The position numbers were made by a program, and so were the translations under genes. A stretch of DNA of 64,000 bases, taken from Archangium violaceum. Its GTDB lineage: Bacteria > Myxococcota > Myxococcia > Myxococcales > Myxococcaceae. Under the pieces are notes generated by a model, which saw only the letters and a program-made list of their open reading frames with translations, did no database searches and was not told the origin of the DNA. The stretch covers positions 10,274,001-10,338,000 of the forward strand of contig NZ_CP069396.1 in the NCBI RefSeq assembly GCF_016887565.1. The letters run 5' to 3'. This document shows positions 38,528-48,356 of this stretch, piece by piece (the first letter of the stretch is position 1; the number at the start of each line of letters is the position of its first letter).

Positions 38528-39403
38528 TCAAGCGAAGACGACGGTCTTGTTCCCGTGCAGCAACACGCGGTCCTCCAGGTGCCAGGCGACGGCGCGCGCG
38601 AGCACGTTGCGCTCGACGCGGCGCCCGATGCGGACCAGATCCGCCACGGCATCGCGATGCCCCACCCGATGGACGTCCTGGTCGATGATGGGACCGGCGT
38701 CGAGCTCGGCCGTGACGTAATGCGCCGTGGCACCAATCAGCTTCACGCCGCGGGCGTGCGCCTGGGCATACGGGTTGGCGCCGACGAAGGCGGGCAGGAA
38801 GCTGTGATGGATGTTGATGATGGGCTTGCCGAAGCGGGTGATGAAATCCGCGCTGAGGATCTGCATGTAGCGGGCGAGGACGATGAGGTCCACGTCATGG
38901 GCCCGCATCAGCTCCAGGGCGGAGGCCTCGGCTTGAGCCTTGGTCTCCGAGGTGACGGGGATGTGGTGCAGGGGGACACCGAAGGGGGCGACCACCTCGC
39001 GCGCATCCGGGTGGTTGCTCACCACGAGGGGGATGTGGGCGGCCAGCTCGCCCTTCTTCAGCAACCAGAGCAGCTCCTGGAGACAGTGGTCCTGCTTGGA
39101 GACGAAGATGGCCATGCGCTTGACGCGCGCGGCGGGGGTGAGCTGCCACTGCATGCCGAAGCGCTCGGCCACCGGCTGGAAGGCGCTCGCCAGCGAGGAG
39201 AGGCGTGCCTGGAGCCCGGGGAGGTCGAACTCCAGCCGCATGAAGAAGCGCAGGTCATCGGGCTCGGTGTGCTGATCCGAGTCCACCACGTTGGCGCCCT
39301 GCTCGTAGAGGAGCTGGGACACGGCGGCCACGACACCGGGGCGGTCCGCGCAGGTGATGAGGAGCCGGGCGCGATCCACGTCTGTCTGAGAGGAGGAATC
39401 CAT
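38528..39403 (-). CDS. purU: Formyltetrahydrofolate deformylase
   Basis: Hydrolyses 10-formyl-THF to formate and THF, balancing one-carbon units for purine synthesis. 291 residues: an N-terminal ACT domain ([28 protein letters not shown]) and a C-terminal formyl-transferase-like catalytic domain with [11 protein letters not shown] and [21 protein letters not shown], which hold the catalytic Asn, His and Asp. The start at 39403 (MDSSSQTD) gives the usual length; an in-frame ATG at 39433 is possible, and neither has a strong ribosome-binding site. The ACT domain suggests control by an amino acid such as Met or Gly, as in E. coli. Confidence 0.95.
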   Translation of the reverse strand: MDSSSQTDVDRARLLITCADRPGVVAAVSQLLYEQGANVVDSDQHTEPDDLRFFMRLEFDLPGLQARLSSLASAFQPVAERFGMQWQLTPAARVKRMAIFVSKQDHCLQELLWLLKKGELAAHIPLVVSNHPDAREVVAPFGVPLHHIPVTSETKAQAEASALELMRAHDVDLIVLARYMQILSADFITRFGKPIINIHHSFLPAFVGANPYAQAHARGVKLIGATAHYVTAELDAGPIIDQDVHRVGHRDAVADLVRIGRRVERNVLARAVAWHLEDRVLLHGNKTVVFA

Positions 39404-39508
39404 GAGGTGCTCGAAATTGGGGCCTGGGCTCATCCTACGCCAGAGGCAGCCCCCTCTATAGGAGAGACCTCGGGCAGGAGGGGGATTGTGTAGGGGTGGT
39501 GGAGTCGG

Positions 39509-40345
39509 GTGAGATCCCGCCCTCTCATGTCCGCGATCCCCCCTGAACTGGCCGTCAACGCCCACGGGCTCGTGAAGCGCTTTGGCGACTTCACCGCGCT
39601 CAACGGGATGGAGCTCACCATTCCCCGAGGCGCCTTCTACGCCTTCCTCGGCCCCAATGGAGCGGGAAAGTCCACCACCATCGCGCTGCTCACGGGCGTG
39701 TACGCGCCGGACGCCGGACGGATTTCCCTGCTGGGAGTGGACGCGGTGGCGAAGCCGCTGGAGGTGAAGCGTCACATCGGCGTGGTGCCCGAGGAGCTGA
39801 GCCTCTTCGAGCGGCTGTCCGGGAGGCAGTACCTCACCTTCTGCGGGAGGATGTACGGCCTGTCCGGGGACGAGGCGGCGGCGCGGGCGGCGGAGCTGCT
39901 CGAGCTCACGGAGCTGACGTACAAGGCGGGAGCGCTGGTGGCCGAGTACTCCAAGGGCATGCGGAGGCGGCTGGCGATCGCGGCGGCGCTCATCCACGCG
40001 CCGGAGCTGGTGCTGCTGGACGAGCCCTTCGAGGGAATCGACGTGCTGGCGGCGGGAGTCATCCGCGAGCTGCTGCGCGAGCTGAGCCGGCGGGGAGTGA
40101 CCCTGCTGCTCACCACGCACGTGCTGGAGATCGCGGAGCGGCTGGCCACGCACGCGGGCGTCATCCGAGGCGGGAGGATGCTGGACCAGGGGACGGTGCG
40201 GGAGCTGATGGAGCGCTACGACGCGCCCTCGTTGGAGTCCGTCTTCGAGAAGCTGATCGCCGTGCCGGCCGCGCGCAACGCGAAGCTGTCCTTCTATGGA
40301 GAGGCCCCGCCCGCCGGGGAGGAAAAGCGCCGGGGGGCGGCATGA
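39509..40345 (+). CDS. ABC transporter ATP-binding protein
   Basis: 278 residues from GTG 39509, which has GGTGGAG five to eleven bases upstream; ATG 39527 is an alternative. Walker [11 protein letters not shown]-loop region [12 protein letters not shown], signature-like [10 protein letters not shown] (SKGM in place of SGGQ, as in ABC-2/CcmA-like exporters), Walker [13 protein letters not shown] and H-loop TTHVLE. The C-terminal ~40 residues extend beyond the core. The next gene overlaps by ATGA and encodes the membrane partner, so this pair forms an ABC-2-type exporter or membrane-remodelling complex of unknown substrate. Confidence 0.93.
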   Translation: MRSRPLMSAIPPELAVNAHGLVKRFGDFTALNGMELTIPRGAFYAFLGPNGAGKSTTIALLTGVYAPDAGRISLLGVDAVAKPLEVKRHIGVVPEELSLFERLSGRQYLTFCGRMYGLSGDEAAARAAELLELTELTYKAGALVAEYSKGMRRRLAIAAALIHAPELVLLDEPFEGIDVLAAGVIRELLRELSRRGVTLLLTTHVLEIAERLATHAGVIRGGRMLDQGTVRELMERYDAPSLESVFEKLIAVPAARNAKLSFYGEAPPAGEEKRRGAA

Positions 40346-42000
40346 ACCGGGCGGCCGCGCCGGGCTTCTTCCGGCACCTGTGGCTGTTGTGGGGCCTGCG
40401 ATTGAACATCGGGCTCAACCAGGGGCCGGGGAAGAACCGGCTGATGGCGGTGGGCGCCTTCCTGTTGTCGAGCGCTCCGGCGTGGGGCCTGGGCGTGACG
40501 TTCTACGGGCTGATGCGCCTGCCGACCATCGCCCGGAGCGACGTCTGGCCCTTCTTCATCCTCAACCTGCTGTGCTTCGTCACGTCGGCGGTCTGGGTGG
40601 CCTGGCCGCTGATGAGCGCGGGCGTGGACGACCATTCGGAGCTGAGCCGCTACGCGCCCTTCCCCATCTCGCCCTTCCGGCTGCTCATCGCCTCCACGGT
40701 GGCGAGCCTCTTCGAGCCGCGCGCGTTCGTCTTCTACGCGCCGTTGACGGGGGCGGCGCTCGGCTTCGCCTCGGTGCACCCGGTGCGCGTGAAGTGGTTC
40801 GCGGTGGCGCTCTACGTGCTGTTCGCGCTGCTGAACGCGGCGTGGAGCCGGGTGGGGCTGCACCTGGTGCTCAACGTGCTGCGCGAGAAGCACAGCGCGC
40901 AGCTCATCGGTGGCGGCTTCCTGGTGTTCCTCACGGCCGCGTCCTTCATCCCGCCCATCGACACCTCGTGGCTGACCACCGCCATGGGCGAGGGGGGCAT
41001 GGACAAGCTGGACATGGCCATCATCATCGACGCCACCATCGCCCTCGGACGGGTGCCTCCGGGCTTCTTCGGGGACGCGCTGCTGGAGCTCACCTACGGC
41101 TACCGGCGCAACGCCCTGGCCAATGGCGTGGGCATGGTCTTCTTCACGCTGCTGGGGCTGGGACTCGCCTACGCGCTGCTGCTGCGCTTCCACCGCAACG
41201 TGGGCCGCGGCGGCGCCTCGGCGAAGGCCTCCGGGGACTCCGACCCGTTCGCCCGGACGCGCACCCGGTACACCACGCTGGTGGTGCGCGAGGCGCTGGA
41301 CCTGTGGCGCAACCCACGCGCGCGGCTGCTCGCGGCGGTGCCCTTCGTGCTGGCCATCCTGCTGAAGCTGACCTCGGGACGGGCCCTCTTCGAGTACCTG
41401 CTGGGCGCGAGCGTGGATGCGTGGCTGATGGGCGGCCTGTGCATCTATGGCGCGGTGGTGATGGCGTCCACGTTCTCGCAGAACACGTTCGCCTATGACG
41501 GGCACGGGCTGGCCATGCTCATCGCCGCGCCCGTGGAGCTGGGAGACGTGCTGCGGGCGAAGAACCGGGTGCAGGGCCTGGCGGCGGGCGCCATGGCGTT
41601 GCTGGTGGGCGTCTTCTACCGGGTGTACTTCGGCAGGGGCTCGGCGCTGGACTTCCTGTGCGCCATGGCGGCCGTGCTGGCCGTCGTCCCCGTGCTGCTC
41701 GCGGCGGGCAACTTCCTGTCCCTGTACTTCCCGGTGAAGTTCCACGCGAGCCTCAAGCGCCGGGACAAGCTGCCCCTCACCGCATCCATGCTCGGCATCG
41801 GCGCGGCGAGCGTGGGGTGCGCCCCCTTCGTCTGGGCCCTGCGCTTCGCTGGCGAGAGCGGACCCGACGGGCGGACACTGGCGATGATCGCCCTGTGCGC
41901 GGCGGTGAATGCCGTGCTGTACCGCGCGCTGCTGCCCCTGGCCCTGCGGCTGCTCGACCAGCGCCGGGAAATCGTGCTGCGCGCGGTCACCCGGGAGTGA
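40342..42000 (+). CDS. ABC transporter permease (ABC-2-like)
   Basis: 552 residues with roughly ten to twelve hydrophobic segments arranged in two halves separated by a hydrophilic stretch around residues 290-320 ([25 protein letters not shown]). Examples are [21 protein letters not shown] and [15 protein letters not shown]. The ATG lies within the stop of the ATPase gene (ATGA), showing translational coupling. It has no periplasmic binding-protein gene nearby, so export is more likely than import. Substrate unknown. Confidence 0.85.
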   Translation: MNRAAAPGFFRHLWLLWGLRLNIGLNQGPGKNRLMAVGAFLLSSAPAWGLGVTFYGLMRLPTIARSDVWPFFILNLLCFVTSAVWVAWPLMSAGVDDHSELSRYAPFPISPFRLLIASTVASLFEPRAFVFYAPLTGAALGFASVHPVRVKWFAVALYVLFALLNAAWSRVGLHLVLNVLREKHSAQLIGGGFLVFLTAASFIPPIDTSWLTTAMGEGGMDKLDMAIIIDATIALGRVPPGFFGDALLELTYGYRRNALANGVGMVFFTLLGLGLAYALLLRFHRNVGRGGASAKASGDSDPFARTRTRYTTLVVREALDLWRNPRARLLAAVPFVLAILLKLTSGRALFEYLLGASVDAWLMGGLCIYGAVVMASTFSQNTFAYDGHGLAMLIAAPVELGDVLRAKNRVQGLAAGAMALLVGVFYRVYFGRGSALDFLCAMAAVLAVVPVLLAAGNFLSLYFPVKFHASLKRRDKLPLTASMLGIGAASVGCAPFVWALRFAGESGPDGRTLAMIALCAAVNAVLYRALLPLALRLLDQRREIVLRAVTRE

Positions 42001-42044
42001 CAACGCCCCAAGTGCCCTTCTGACCCCCGTGGTAGAAAACCGCC

Positions 42045-42830
42045 ATGCCCATCGCCGAGCTCAACCACCAAGGCATCTATTTCGAGGACTCCGGCGGCTC
42101 CGGCCCCGCCCTCATCCTCGGTCACGGCTTCCTCATGGACGGCCGCATGTTCGACGCGCAGGTGCGGGCGCTCGCCCCCGAGTTCCGCGTCATCCGCTGG
42201 GACGCTCGTGGCTTCGGCCGCACCCGTTGGGATGGCAAGCCCTTCAACCTCTACGATTCAGCCGCGGACTGCATCGCCCTGCTCGACCACCTCGGCATCC
42301 AGCGGGCCGTCGTCGGCGGCATGTCCCAGGGCGGCTACTGCGCCCTGCGCGTCGCGCTCCGCTACCCCGAACGCGTCCGCGCCCTCGTCCTCATGAGCAC
42401 CCGCGGCACCGTCGATGATGAGCAGACCCGCGCCGGATACCGACAGGTCCGGGACCTGTGGGCCACCCCGGGTGCCGCGGAGAACATCATCCAGAGTATG
42501 GCGGGCGGCATCATCGGGGACGAGCGCTTCTACTCTCCCTGGCTCGACCGCTGGCGCCAGGTTCCCAAGAACCACTTCGTCGCCGCCATGAACAACCTCA
42601 TCGATCGCGATGACATCCGGCCCCGGCTGAACGAGATCCGCTGCCCCGCCATCGTGGTCCACGGGCTCGCCGATACCGGAATTCCTCCGTCCGAGGGCGA
42701 GTACCTCCACACGGCCCTCCCGGGCAGCAAGCGCTACGTCTCCGTCCCGGGCGCCGCGCATGCCGCCAACATGACCCACCCCGAGAGCGTCAATCCGGCG
42801 CTCGTGGAGTTCCTGCGCGCCCACGCGTGA
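42045..42830 (+). CDS. Alpha/beta hydrolase
   Basis: 261 residues with the full alpha/beta hydrolase set: oxyanion region GHGFLMDGRMF, nucleophile elbow GGMSQGGY (Ser), acid in GLADTGIPPSEG (Asp) and the catalytic His in PGAAHAANMTHPE. It resembles 3-oxoadipate enol-lactonase and related esterases, but no aromatic-degradation genes are adjacent, so the substrate is open. No signal peptide; cytoplasmic. It starts 44 bases after the permease stop and is convergent with the YceI gene, 20 bases away. Confidence 0.9.
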   Translation: MPIAELNHQGIYFEDSGGSGPALILGHGFLMDGRMFDAQVRALAPEFRVIRWDARGFGRTRWDGKPFNLYDSAADCIALLDHLGIQRAVVGGMSQGGYCALRVALRYPERVRALVLMSTRGTVDDEQTRAGYRQVRDLWATPGAAENIIQSMAGGIIGDERFYSPWLDRWRQVPKNHFVAAMNNLIDRDDIRPRLNEIRCPAIVVHGLADTGIPPSEGEYLHTALPGSKRYVSVPGAAHAANMTHPESVNPALVEFLRAHA

Positions 42831-42850
42831 GCGGGGAGAGGCCCGCCCGC

Positions 42851-43441
42851 CTACTGCCGCTGGAGTGCGAAGTCGAAGCGGATGACCACCGATTCGCCCA
42901 CCTTCAAGGTGCCCAGCATCAGGGTGGGCGGGCGCACTCCCCAGTCGGGCATGCGGAGCGTGTACCGGCCCCGTACCCGCAGACCCCCTTCCGGGGTTTG
43001 CGTGGCGCGGACATCCAGGTCGATCGGCTTCGTCACGCCGGCCAGCGTCAGCTCGCCGTGGATGTGCAGGGGCACCTGGCCGTCCTTCACCGCCCCCACC
43101 TCATAACCACTCATCTGGAAGCGGATGGTGGGGTGCTGCCGCGTCCGCAGGGCGTTGTACATGTGCTCGTTCATCGTCCCGTTGGCGCAGTCGAGCCGCC
43201 CGGCGGGAACCTCCAGCACCCCCTCGCGCACGGCCCCCGCCAGCTGTTCGAGCACGAGCGCTCCCCCACCCTCGCCAGGAGTGAGCCGGGCCGTCACCCC
43301 TTGCGCCTTGCACGTGAAGTCACGCACCGTGGACGTGCCGTCGATGGCCAGCTCACCACCGGGTTGGAGGACCATGCCGGGCTGCGCGGCGACCGCACCC
43401 GCCCAGGCGAGTGTCATCAACAGAGGAACAAGGCGTTTCAT
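42851..43441 (-). CDS. YceI-like periplasmic protein
   Basis: 196 residues with a signal peptide (MKRLVPLLMTLAWAGAVAAQ). The rest matches the YceI beta-barrel lipocalin-like fold, which binds polyprenoid or other lipid chains: ELAIDGTSTVRDFTCKA at the start, MNEHMYNALRTRQHPTIRF in the middle and LTLAGVTKPIDLDVRA near the end. Its start overlaps the DUF3108 gene stop by four bases (ATGA), so the two are coupled. A second, signal-less YceI protein is encoded at 54712. Confidence 0.85.
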   Translation of the reverse strand: MKRLVPLLMTLAWAGAVAAQPGMVLQPGGELAIDGTSTVRDFTCKAQGVTARLTPGEGGGALVLEQLAGAVREGVLEVPAGRLDCANGTMNEHMYNALRTRQHPTIRFQMSGYEVGAVKDGQVPLHIHGELTLAGVTKPIDLDVRATQTPEGGLRVRGRYTLRMPDWGVRPPTLMLGTLKVGESVVIRFDFALQRQ

Positions 43442-44244
43442 GGCTCGACCTTCCTTTCCGTTTCCGGCGGCGGGGGCGGCTGGAGCTCGAGGACCAACTG
43501 CCCGGCGACGGGCACCTGGGACTCGATGCGCACCGGTAGCCGGCGTTCATCATCCGTGAGGTACAGGCGCAACACGCCCCGGCCGCCGAAGCGCTTGGGG
43601 TCGCGCACCTCCATCTCCACCAACACCGTGGAGAACTCCCCGGCCGGCACGCGCAGCACCTCACGCCGCAGCACGCGCACCACCACCGGGTTGCGCCGCG
43701 CATCGAAGTGCCGGTCCAGCCGGGAGACACTCCCGGGAGTGAGCGGCAGCATGCGCAACGCATAGAGAAAGGACAGCTCGTCCAGGGGCTCCGTCGAGGC
43801 GCTCCGTCCCCGCTCGTCCCGCCGCGCCCAGCGCTGCTCGTCGGGGAAGATGTCCACCTGCTCCCGCACCGAGTTGAAGGGGACGCGCTCGTCCACCTCA
43901 TAGCGCAGCGCCGCCATGCGCCGGGCGCTCAACCACGAGCGCGAGTGGTGCCGCACCGGCACGGGCCCCACCTTGGTCTCGAAGTCGAAGCGCAGCAGCA
44001 CCACCGGCTCTTCGCGCAGCGGCGGGGCGGGCTCCACTCGCAGCCACCCCGTCCCGCTCCGCCCATGCCGGCCCAGCGAGACCTGATAGGCGAGCACCTC
44101 GCCTTCCGCGAAGGGGCGCTCCCCGCCAGGCTCCTGGGTTCGAGCCGCTGGCGCCAACCCCAGCAGTCCCACGAGCAGGAGCGCCGCCCGGAGAGGGACG
44201 GTGGGGCGGAGGGCATTCCATGGAGGGTGAATGGGGTCGGGCAT
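43438..44244 (-). CDS. DUF3108-like exported protein
   Basis: 268 residues. An N-terminal hydrophobic stretch (LRAALLLVGLLGLAPAARTQ) after 18 leading residues looks like a signal peptide. The body resembles DUF3108 proteins: FAEGEVLAYQVSLGRHG, then FDFETKVGPVPVRHHSRSW, and GRGVLRLYLTDDERRLPVRIES near the end. The C-terminus is Pro/Glu-rich. The molecular role of the family is unknown; it is found in the envelope. It is the first gene of a two-gene unit with the YceI protein. Confidence 0.7.
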   Translation of the reverse strand: MPDPIHPPWNALRPTVPLRAALLLVGLLGLAPAARTQEPGGERPFAEGEVLAYQVSLGRHGRSGTGWLRVEPAPPLREEPVVLLRFDFETKVGPVPVRHHSRSWLSARRMAALRYEVDERVPFNSVREQVDIFPDEQRWARRDERGRSASTEPLDELSFLYALRMLPLTPGSVSRLDRHFDARRNPVVVRVLRREVLRVPAGEFSTVLVEMEVRDPKRFGGRGVLRLYLTDDERRLPVRIESQVPVAGQLVLELQPPPPPETERKVEP

Positions 44245-44472
44245 GGGGCACTCCGCTCGGGTACGCCCACCTTCTCTTCAATCCATATGCCGCGAACGGC
44301 GGCGGCCAGGGCACTCCCAGGGGGAGACACGCACGCGTGCCGGGGACGCAAGTCCTGCGCGGGAACCCACCTCCGCGCAGACCGTGCATGTCCCCAGGCC
44401 ATTCCTCCCTGGGGAGTCGCGTTGGCTCACACCTTGCTCTGACGTCCGCACGTCAAGACAAAGGAAGACATC

Positions 44473-45756
44473 ATGAGAACCACCAACCTCGTAGCAACCC
44501 TCGCCGCGATGCTCCTGGGAGCGTCTGGCGTTGCGCACGGCGCGGAAGTCCTCCGGACGGACAACGCGCGGATGGACGTGGGCGGCAGGCTGCAACTCCT
44601 GGGCTTCGGCCAGAAGCTCGAGGATGGGCAGCGCAGCGACGAGCGGCTCTACCTGTTCCTCAAGCAGGGTCGGCTCAGCCTCTCGGGCAACGTCGATGCG
44701 TGGCGGTACAGGGTGATGATCGCGATGGGTGGCGAGGATGAGATCAAGGCCCCCACGCCGGGAATCTCGCTGGGCCTGCTGGACATGTACGTGGATGTTC
44801 CGCTGAGCTTCCTCGGCAACACCTACGTGAGGGTGGGCCAGTTCAAGGTGCCCTACGGCCGTGAGCGGCTCACCGACTCGGGCTCGCTGCTCTTCGCGGA
44901 CCGCTCCATCCAGAACATGGCCTTCCGCGTGGGCCGGGACGTGGGCGCGGCCTTCTACACCCAGCTGGGCCCCGCGGTGGCGGGCCTCGGCATCTTCACG
45001 GGCGGAGGCAGGGACATCCCCGAGCGGTACCTGCCGCAGACGCTCGGCACCCCGATGGTGGTGCTCCGCGCGGGCTTCGACGGCGGGCTCGGCGAGGACG
45101 TCTTCGCGACGCGGATGACCCAGGACGTGCCCGACAAGGCTCAGCTGGCCTTCTTCGTCAACGGCCTCTACGTGAAGGACTCGCTGGTGGGCCACTCGAC
45201 GGTGTTCAACACCAAGCCCGCGGAGAAGTCGCTCCTGCTGAACGGAAACTGGAACCCGTTCGTCGGTCAGGCGCCCTACAACCTGGGCAAGCTGTGGCAG
45301 GTCGGTGCCGACATCGCGATGCGCGCTCCCGCGGGCCCGGGCGTCCTCTCGGCGGAGGTGGAGGGCAACTTCGGCGTCTACCAGAATGACTACGGAGACC
45401 TGCGCGTCCCGGGCGGCCGGGCCCAGGTGGCGTACCAGTGGAAGCCCGTGGAGGTCGCGCTCCGGTATGCCTTCATCCGGCCAGACGACCGCTTCGCCGT
45501 GGGTGAGGCGCCCATCACCGGCACGCGCGCCATCCAGGAGGTGACACCCTCGCTGACCTACAGCTTCAAGGGCTTCAACGCGAAGATCATCATGGACCTG
45601 CCCATCCTGCTGGGGACTCCGGTCATCTTCGAGGAGTCGGTGGGCTCGTATCTCCTGCTGGAGCAGCCGGACCAGACGGCGCTGCTGAAGAAGGGCGCGC
45701 CCATCTCGAGGCAGAACGTCGTCGAGGGACGGTTGTTGGTCCAGGCGAGCTTCTGA
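44473..45756 (+). CDS. Outer-membrane porin (OprO/OprP-like)
   Basis: 427 residues with a signal peptide ending GVAHG-AE and a C-terminal Phe (LLVQASF), typical of outer-membrane beta-barrels. Alternating hydrophobic strands run throughout, for example GRLQLLGFGQKL, YLFLKQGRLSLSGN and NTYVRVGQFKVPYGRERL, the last being characteristic of phosphate-selective (OprO/OprP) porins. The 228-base upstream region holds a perfect CTGCGCGG/CCGCGCAG inverted repeat at 44355-44380 whose role is unknown. No Pho box was recognised. Substrate specificity is not established. Confidence 0.8.
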   Translation: MRTTNLVATLAAMLLGASGVAHGAEVLRTDNARMDVGGRLQLLGFGQKLEDGQRSDERLYLFLKQGRLSLSGNVDAWRYRVMIAMGGEDEIKAPTPGISLGLLDMYVDVPLSFLGNTYVRVGQFKVPYGRERLTDSGSLLFADRSIQNMAFRVGRDVGAAFYTQLGPAVAGLGIFTGGGRDIPERYLPQTLGTPMVVLRAGFDGGLGEDVFATRMTQDVPDKAQLAFFVNGLYVKDSLVGHSTVFNTKPAEKSLLLNGNWNPFVGQAPYNLGKLWQVGADIAMRAPAGPGVLSAEVEGNFGVYQNDYGDLRVPGGRAQVAYQWKPVEVALRYAFIRPDDRFAVGEAPITGTRAIQEVTPSLTYSFKGFNAKIIMDLPILLGTPVIFEESVGSYLLLEQPDQTALLKKGAPISRQNVVEGRLLVQASF

Positions 45757-45786
45757 CAGCCCCTCGCGGCCGGCCGGGGCCCCGGC

Positions 45787-47448
45787 TCACTCCCCGGCCC
45801 CGCCCGCCTCCTCGTCCTCTTCCGGTCCCTGGCGCCAGTCCGGGGACTGGAGTTGGGAGAGCATCTCCCGGGCCTCGCTGAAGTCGGGAGCCAGGGCCAG
45901 CGCCCGCTCGAAGCACTCCAACGCCCGAGCATCCTGCCGCAGGCGCACATGGCACATCCCCTGGTTGAAGTACGTGCCCGGCTCCTCGTCGCACAGCCGC
46001 AGCGAGTGCTCGAAGAACGTCAGGGCCTGCTCGGGACGGTCCATCACGTAGAGCAGTATCCCCAGGTGGAAGGCCAGGTCCTCCTCCTCCGCGCCGAGCG
46101 GGTAGTCCGTCTCCCACACCTGCTGGATGGCCCAGCACACCTCCTGCCGCAGCGGCTCGTCCGCGGACTCGGCCTGGGCCACCAGCACGGGGAAGATGTC
46201 CATCAGCATGCCGGAATCCCAGCCGCTCCATCGCAGGGCCGCCAGGAGCTCCTCCAGCGACATCTCCTCGTAGTGCTTCGCGAGCCGCTTCAGGAGGGTG
46301 GAGTAGTCGTCCGGTCCGAACTTCTCGATGGCCTCCTCGTACGCCAGCTCCGTCTCACCATGGCCGTCCGGCGGCTGGCCCAGGAGGAAGGCAGCCACGT
46401 GCAGGCTCACGTGGCGGTGGATGGGACGCAGCACCTGACCGTCCCGGCGGCGGAAGTACTGGCCGATGGCGTCGTAGTTCACCATCAGCGAGAAGGCCCC
46501 CCCGTGCTTCACCAGGCTCACTCCGGACGAGCGCTCCCGAAGCTCGTCCTCGCTGGCGTGGCCCTTGTCTCCGGAGAGCAGCAGCAGGCGGTCCCCCGCG
46601 AGCCGTTGCAGCCGGCGGAGGCACCGCAGCGCGCTGGAGGGGAACAGGAACGTCGTGTCGTCCAGCCGCTCCTGGTAGTCCGCCAGGATGCGGTCCAGCT
46701 CCACGTCCCCATAACAGGCGCCCTCCGCCGGGTGGTCCTCGAAGGACACCACGGCTCGCTCCAGGAGGTCCGGCGCGGCCAGCTCCGGCTCGGGCCGCGG
46801 GGAGGCGACGGAGACGAGGCACTCGTGGAGGACGCCGTCGTGCAGGGAGAAGGCGTCCTGCGGAATGCTGTCGAAGAAGTAGTTGGCCACCAACGCCAGC
46901 GGATTGGCCACCGTCCCCGGCGCCAGGACGATGCCGGAGTGGCGGAGCTCGAGCTGCTCGTCGCGCTCGGCATCGAAGCGGGCGATGTCCAGCAGTCCCT
47001 CCTCCAGGAAGGGCTGGAGGCGTGGATGGGACAGCCAGAACTCGAGGTTGCGCTCCGGCAGGTCCGTCATCACGTACCGGAAGGCCACGTCCCTCAGCTG
47101 GGAGCGAGCGCGCAGCTGCCGGAAGGCCTCCAGGAAGTGGAAGGCGAAGCGCCCCGCGCCGGCTCCGAGCTCGATGAGGTAGAAGGGCTGGCCCGGGTCC
47201 GGCGCCAGGAGCCGGCCGCCCTCTCCCCGAGCGCCCCCGCACCAGTCCCGCATCCAGCCGAGCACCACCTGCGCATAGGCCCGGCCGATGACGGGATTGC
47301 TGGTGATGAAGTTCGGAACGAGGCCCTGACGCCAGGCCTCGATGCCCTGGTGCTCGAAGAAGGCCCGCTGACATCCCCAGAGCAGGGAACGCGACAGGCG
47401 CTGATTGCGCTCGAGGACGAACTGGGGCGGGTGGGGTTCGGTGGCCAT
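45787..47448 (-). CDS. SAM-dependent methyltransferase fused to a TPR region
   Basis: 553 residues from ATG 47448 (MATEPHPPQF); an in-frame GTG at 47478 is possible. Residues ~80-330 resemble the MidA/DUF185 methyltransferase fold: the SAM-binding loop LIELGAGAGRFAFHFLE, then YVMTDLPERNLEFW and NPLALVANYFFDSIPQDAF. The C-terminal ~130 residues form TPR-like helical pairs (AFHLGILLYVMDRPEQALTFFEHSL, YFNQGMCHVRLRQDARALECFERAL), followed by a Glu-rich end. MidA-like enzymes methylate arginines in respiratory complex I factors, but the TPR fusion suggests another protein target. The porin gene is convergent, 30 bases away. Confidence 0.78.
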   Translation of the reverse strand: MATEPHPPQFVLERNQRLSRSLLWGCQRAFFEHQGIEAWRQGLVPNFITSNPVIGRAYAQVVLGWMRDWCGGARGEGGRLLAPDPGQPFYLIELGAGAGRFAFHFLEAFRQLRARSQLRDVAFRYVMTDLPERNLEFWLSHPRLQPFLEEGLLDIARFDAERDEQLELRHSGIVLAPGTVANPLALVANYFFDSIPQDAFSLHDGVLHECLVSVASPRPEPELAAPDLLERAVVSFEDHPAEGACYGDVELDRILADYQERLDDTTFLFPSSALRCLRRLQRLAGDRLLLLSGDKGHASEDELRERSSGVSLVKHGGAFSLMVNYDAIGQYFRRRDGQVLRPIHRHVSLHVAAFLLGQPPDGHGETELAYEEAIEKFGPDDYSTLLKRLAKHYEEMSLEELLAALRWSGWDSGMLMDIFPVLVAQAESADEPLRQEVCWAIQQVWETDYPLGAEEEDLAFHLGILLYVMDRPEQALTFFEHSLRLCDEEPGTYFNQGMCHVRLRQDARALECFERALALAPDFSEAREMLSQLQSPDWRQGPEEDEEAGGAGE

Positions 47449-47568
47449 CTTGGCTAGGGCGGTGTCCCAACGTCCCACCGGAGGTGGGGAGCGTCAAGCG
47501 AACGCCAGGGGCGGAGGGGGGCACGACGCACTTGACGATCGAGCATCGGGCACCTAACTCCCCCCCGC

Positions 47569-47946
47569 ATGAAAATGAACAACGTGTTGTGGCTGGTGGG
47601 AGCGGTGGGACTCCTCGGTTGTGGTGACTCGACCCTCGCCGGCATCACGGGCAAGCAGGTCGACGCGGTGAGCGTCGCGGCCGACAACACCTGCGACGCC
47701 TACGAGCGCTGCGGGGAGATCGGCAGCGGCAAGGATTTCACCAACCGCGACGAGTGCATCACGAACCGCAAGTCGTTCTGGAACGATCGGTGGTCGATGG
47801 CCGACTGTGACGGGATGATCAACGGAGACAAGCTCCAGTTCTGCCTGGACGCCATCAACTCGACCTCGTGTACCGACATCTTCGACAAGGCCGACACCAT
47901 CTACACGAAGTGCGCGAAGTCCGACGTCTGCAGCGGCAAGCAGTAG
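47569..47946 (+). CDS. Cysteine-rich lipoprotein (DUF6184-like)
   Basis: 125 residues. A short lipoprotein signal (MKMNNVLWLVGAVGLLGC, lipobox LLGC) is followed by a domain with eight further Cys, enough for four disulfides, spaced as CDAYERCG, DECI, DCDG, FCLD, SCTD, KCAK and VCSG. The pattern recalls a myxobacterial family named for natural-product loci (DUF6184), but I am working from memory. It is exported and lipidated. No obvious operon partner; the next gene begins 83 bases downstream. Confidence 0.72.
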   Translation: MKMNNVLWLVGAVGLLGCGDSTLAGITGKQVDAVSVAADNTCDAYERCGEIGSGKDFTNRDECITNRKSFWNDRWSMADCDGMINGDKLQFCLDAINSTSCTDIFDKADTIYTKCAKSDVCSGKQ

Positions 47947-48029
47947 CACCGGGCTCGAGTCGCACCACACGGTCGTGGGGGCCCCGGCTCCACTGGAACT
48001 GGCCGAGGCCCCTGTGCTTTCCTTTCCGG

Positions 48030-48356
48030 ATGGAAAGACCCACCCCGCTCTCCCGCGCGTGGCGCACCGCCGCGCTGCTCTCCAGTCTCTGCTTCGGCCC
48101 CCTGGCATCCGCCCAGAGCGCGACTCCCCCGGAGAAGATCGTCGGCTGGTACGGCTTCGAGGTGACGGCCGATCATGAAGTGAAGTGCCGGAAGATGACC
48201 CAGGCCGACTCGAAGACCTTCAAGGATTGCCAGACCACCAGCAGCGGGGTCTTCGAGTGCCGCGTCGACGACGAGAAAGCCTTCTGGGTCTACAAGAAGA
48301 AGAAGGCCTGCGACCAGGCGCTGAAGGCCTGGAGCTCGGATGAGTTCCAGGGATGA
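48030..48356 (+). CDS. Exported unknown protein, 108 residues
   Basis: Starts MERPTPLSRAWRTAALLSSL and carries a signal peptide ending PLASAQ. The mature part is small, Lys-rich and contains a few Cys (KCRKM, DCQTT, ECRVD, ACDQ) that could form two disulfides in the periplasm. The ATG at 48030 has no good ribosome-binding site. Its stop overlaps the ATG of the next gene (ATGA), so the two probably act together. Family unknown. Confidence 0.6.
   Translation: MERPTPLSRAWRTAALLSSLCFGPLASAQSATPPEKIVGWYGFEVTADHEVKCRKMTQADSKTFKDCQTTSSGVFECRVDDEKAFWVYKKKKACDQALKAWSSDEFQG

Noticed and set aside
39404-40153. Upstream extension of purU as part of a 541-codon frame
   Set aside because: It runs antisense to the ABC ATPase gene, and PurU normally begins at the ACT domain.
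44355-44380. CTGCGCGG/CCGCGCAG inverted repeat before the porin as a riboswitch
   Set aside because: Only a simple 8-base hairpin is visible with no known aptamer core; noted under the porin gene instead.
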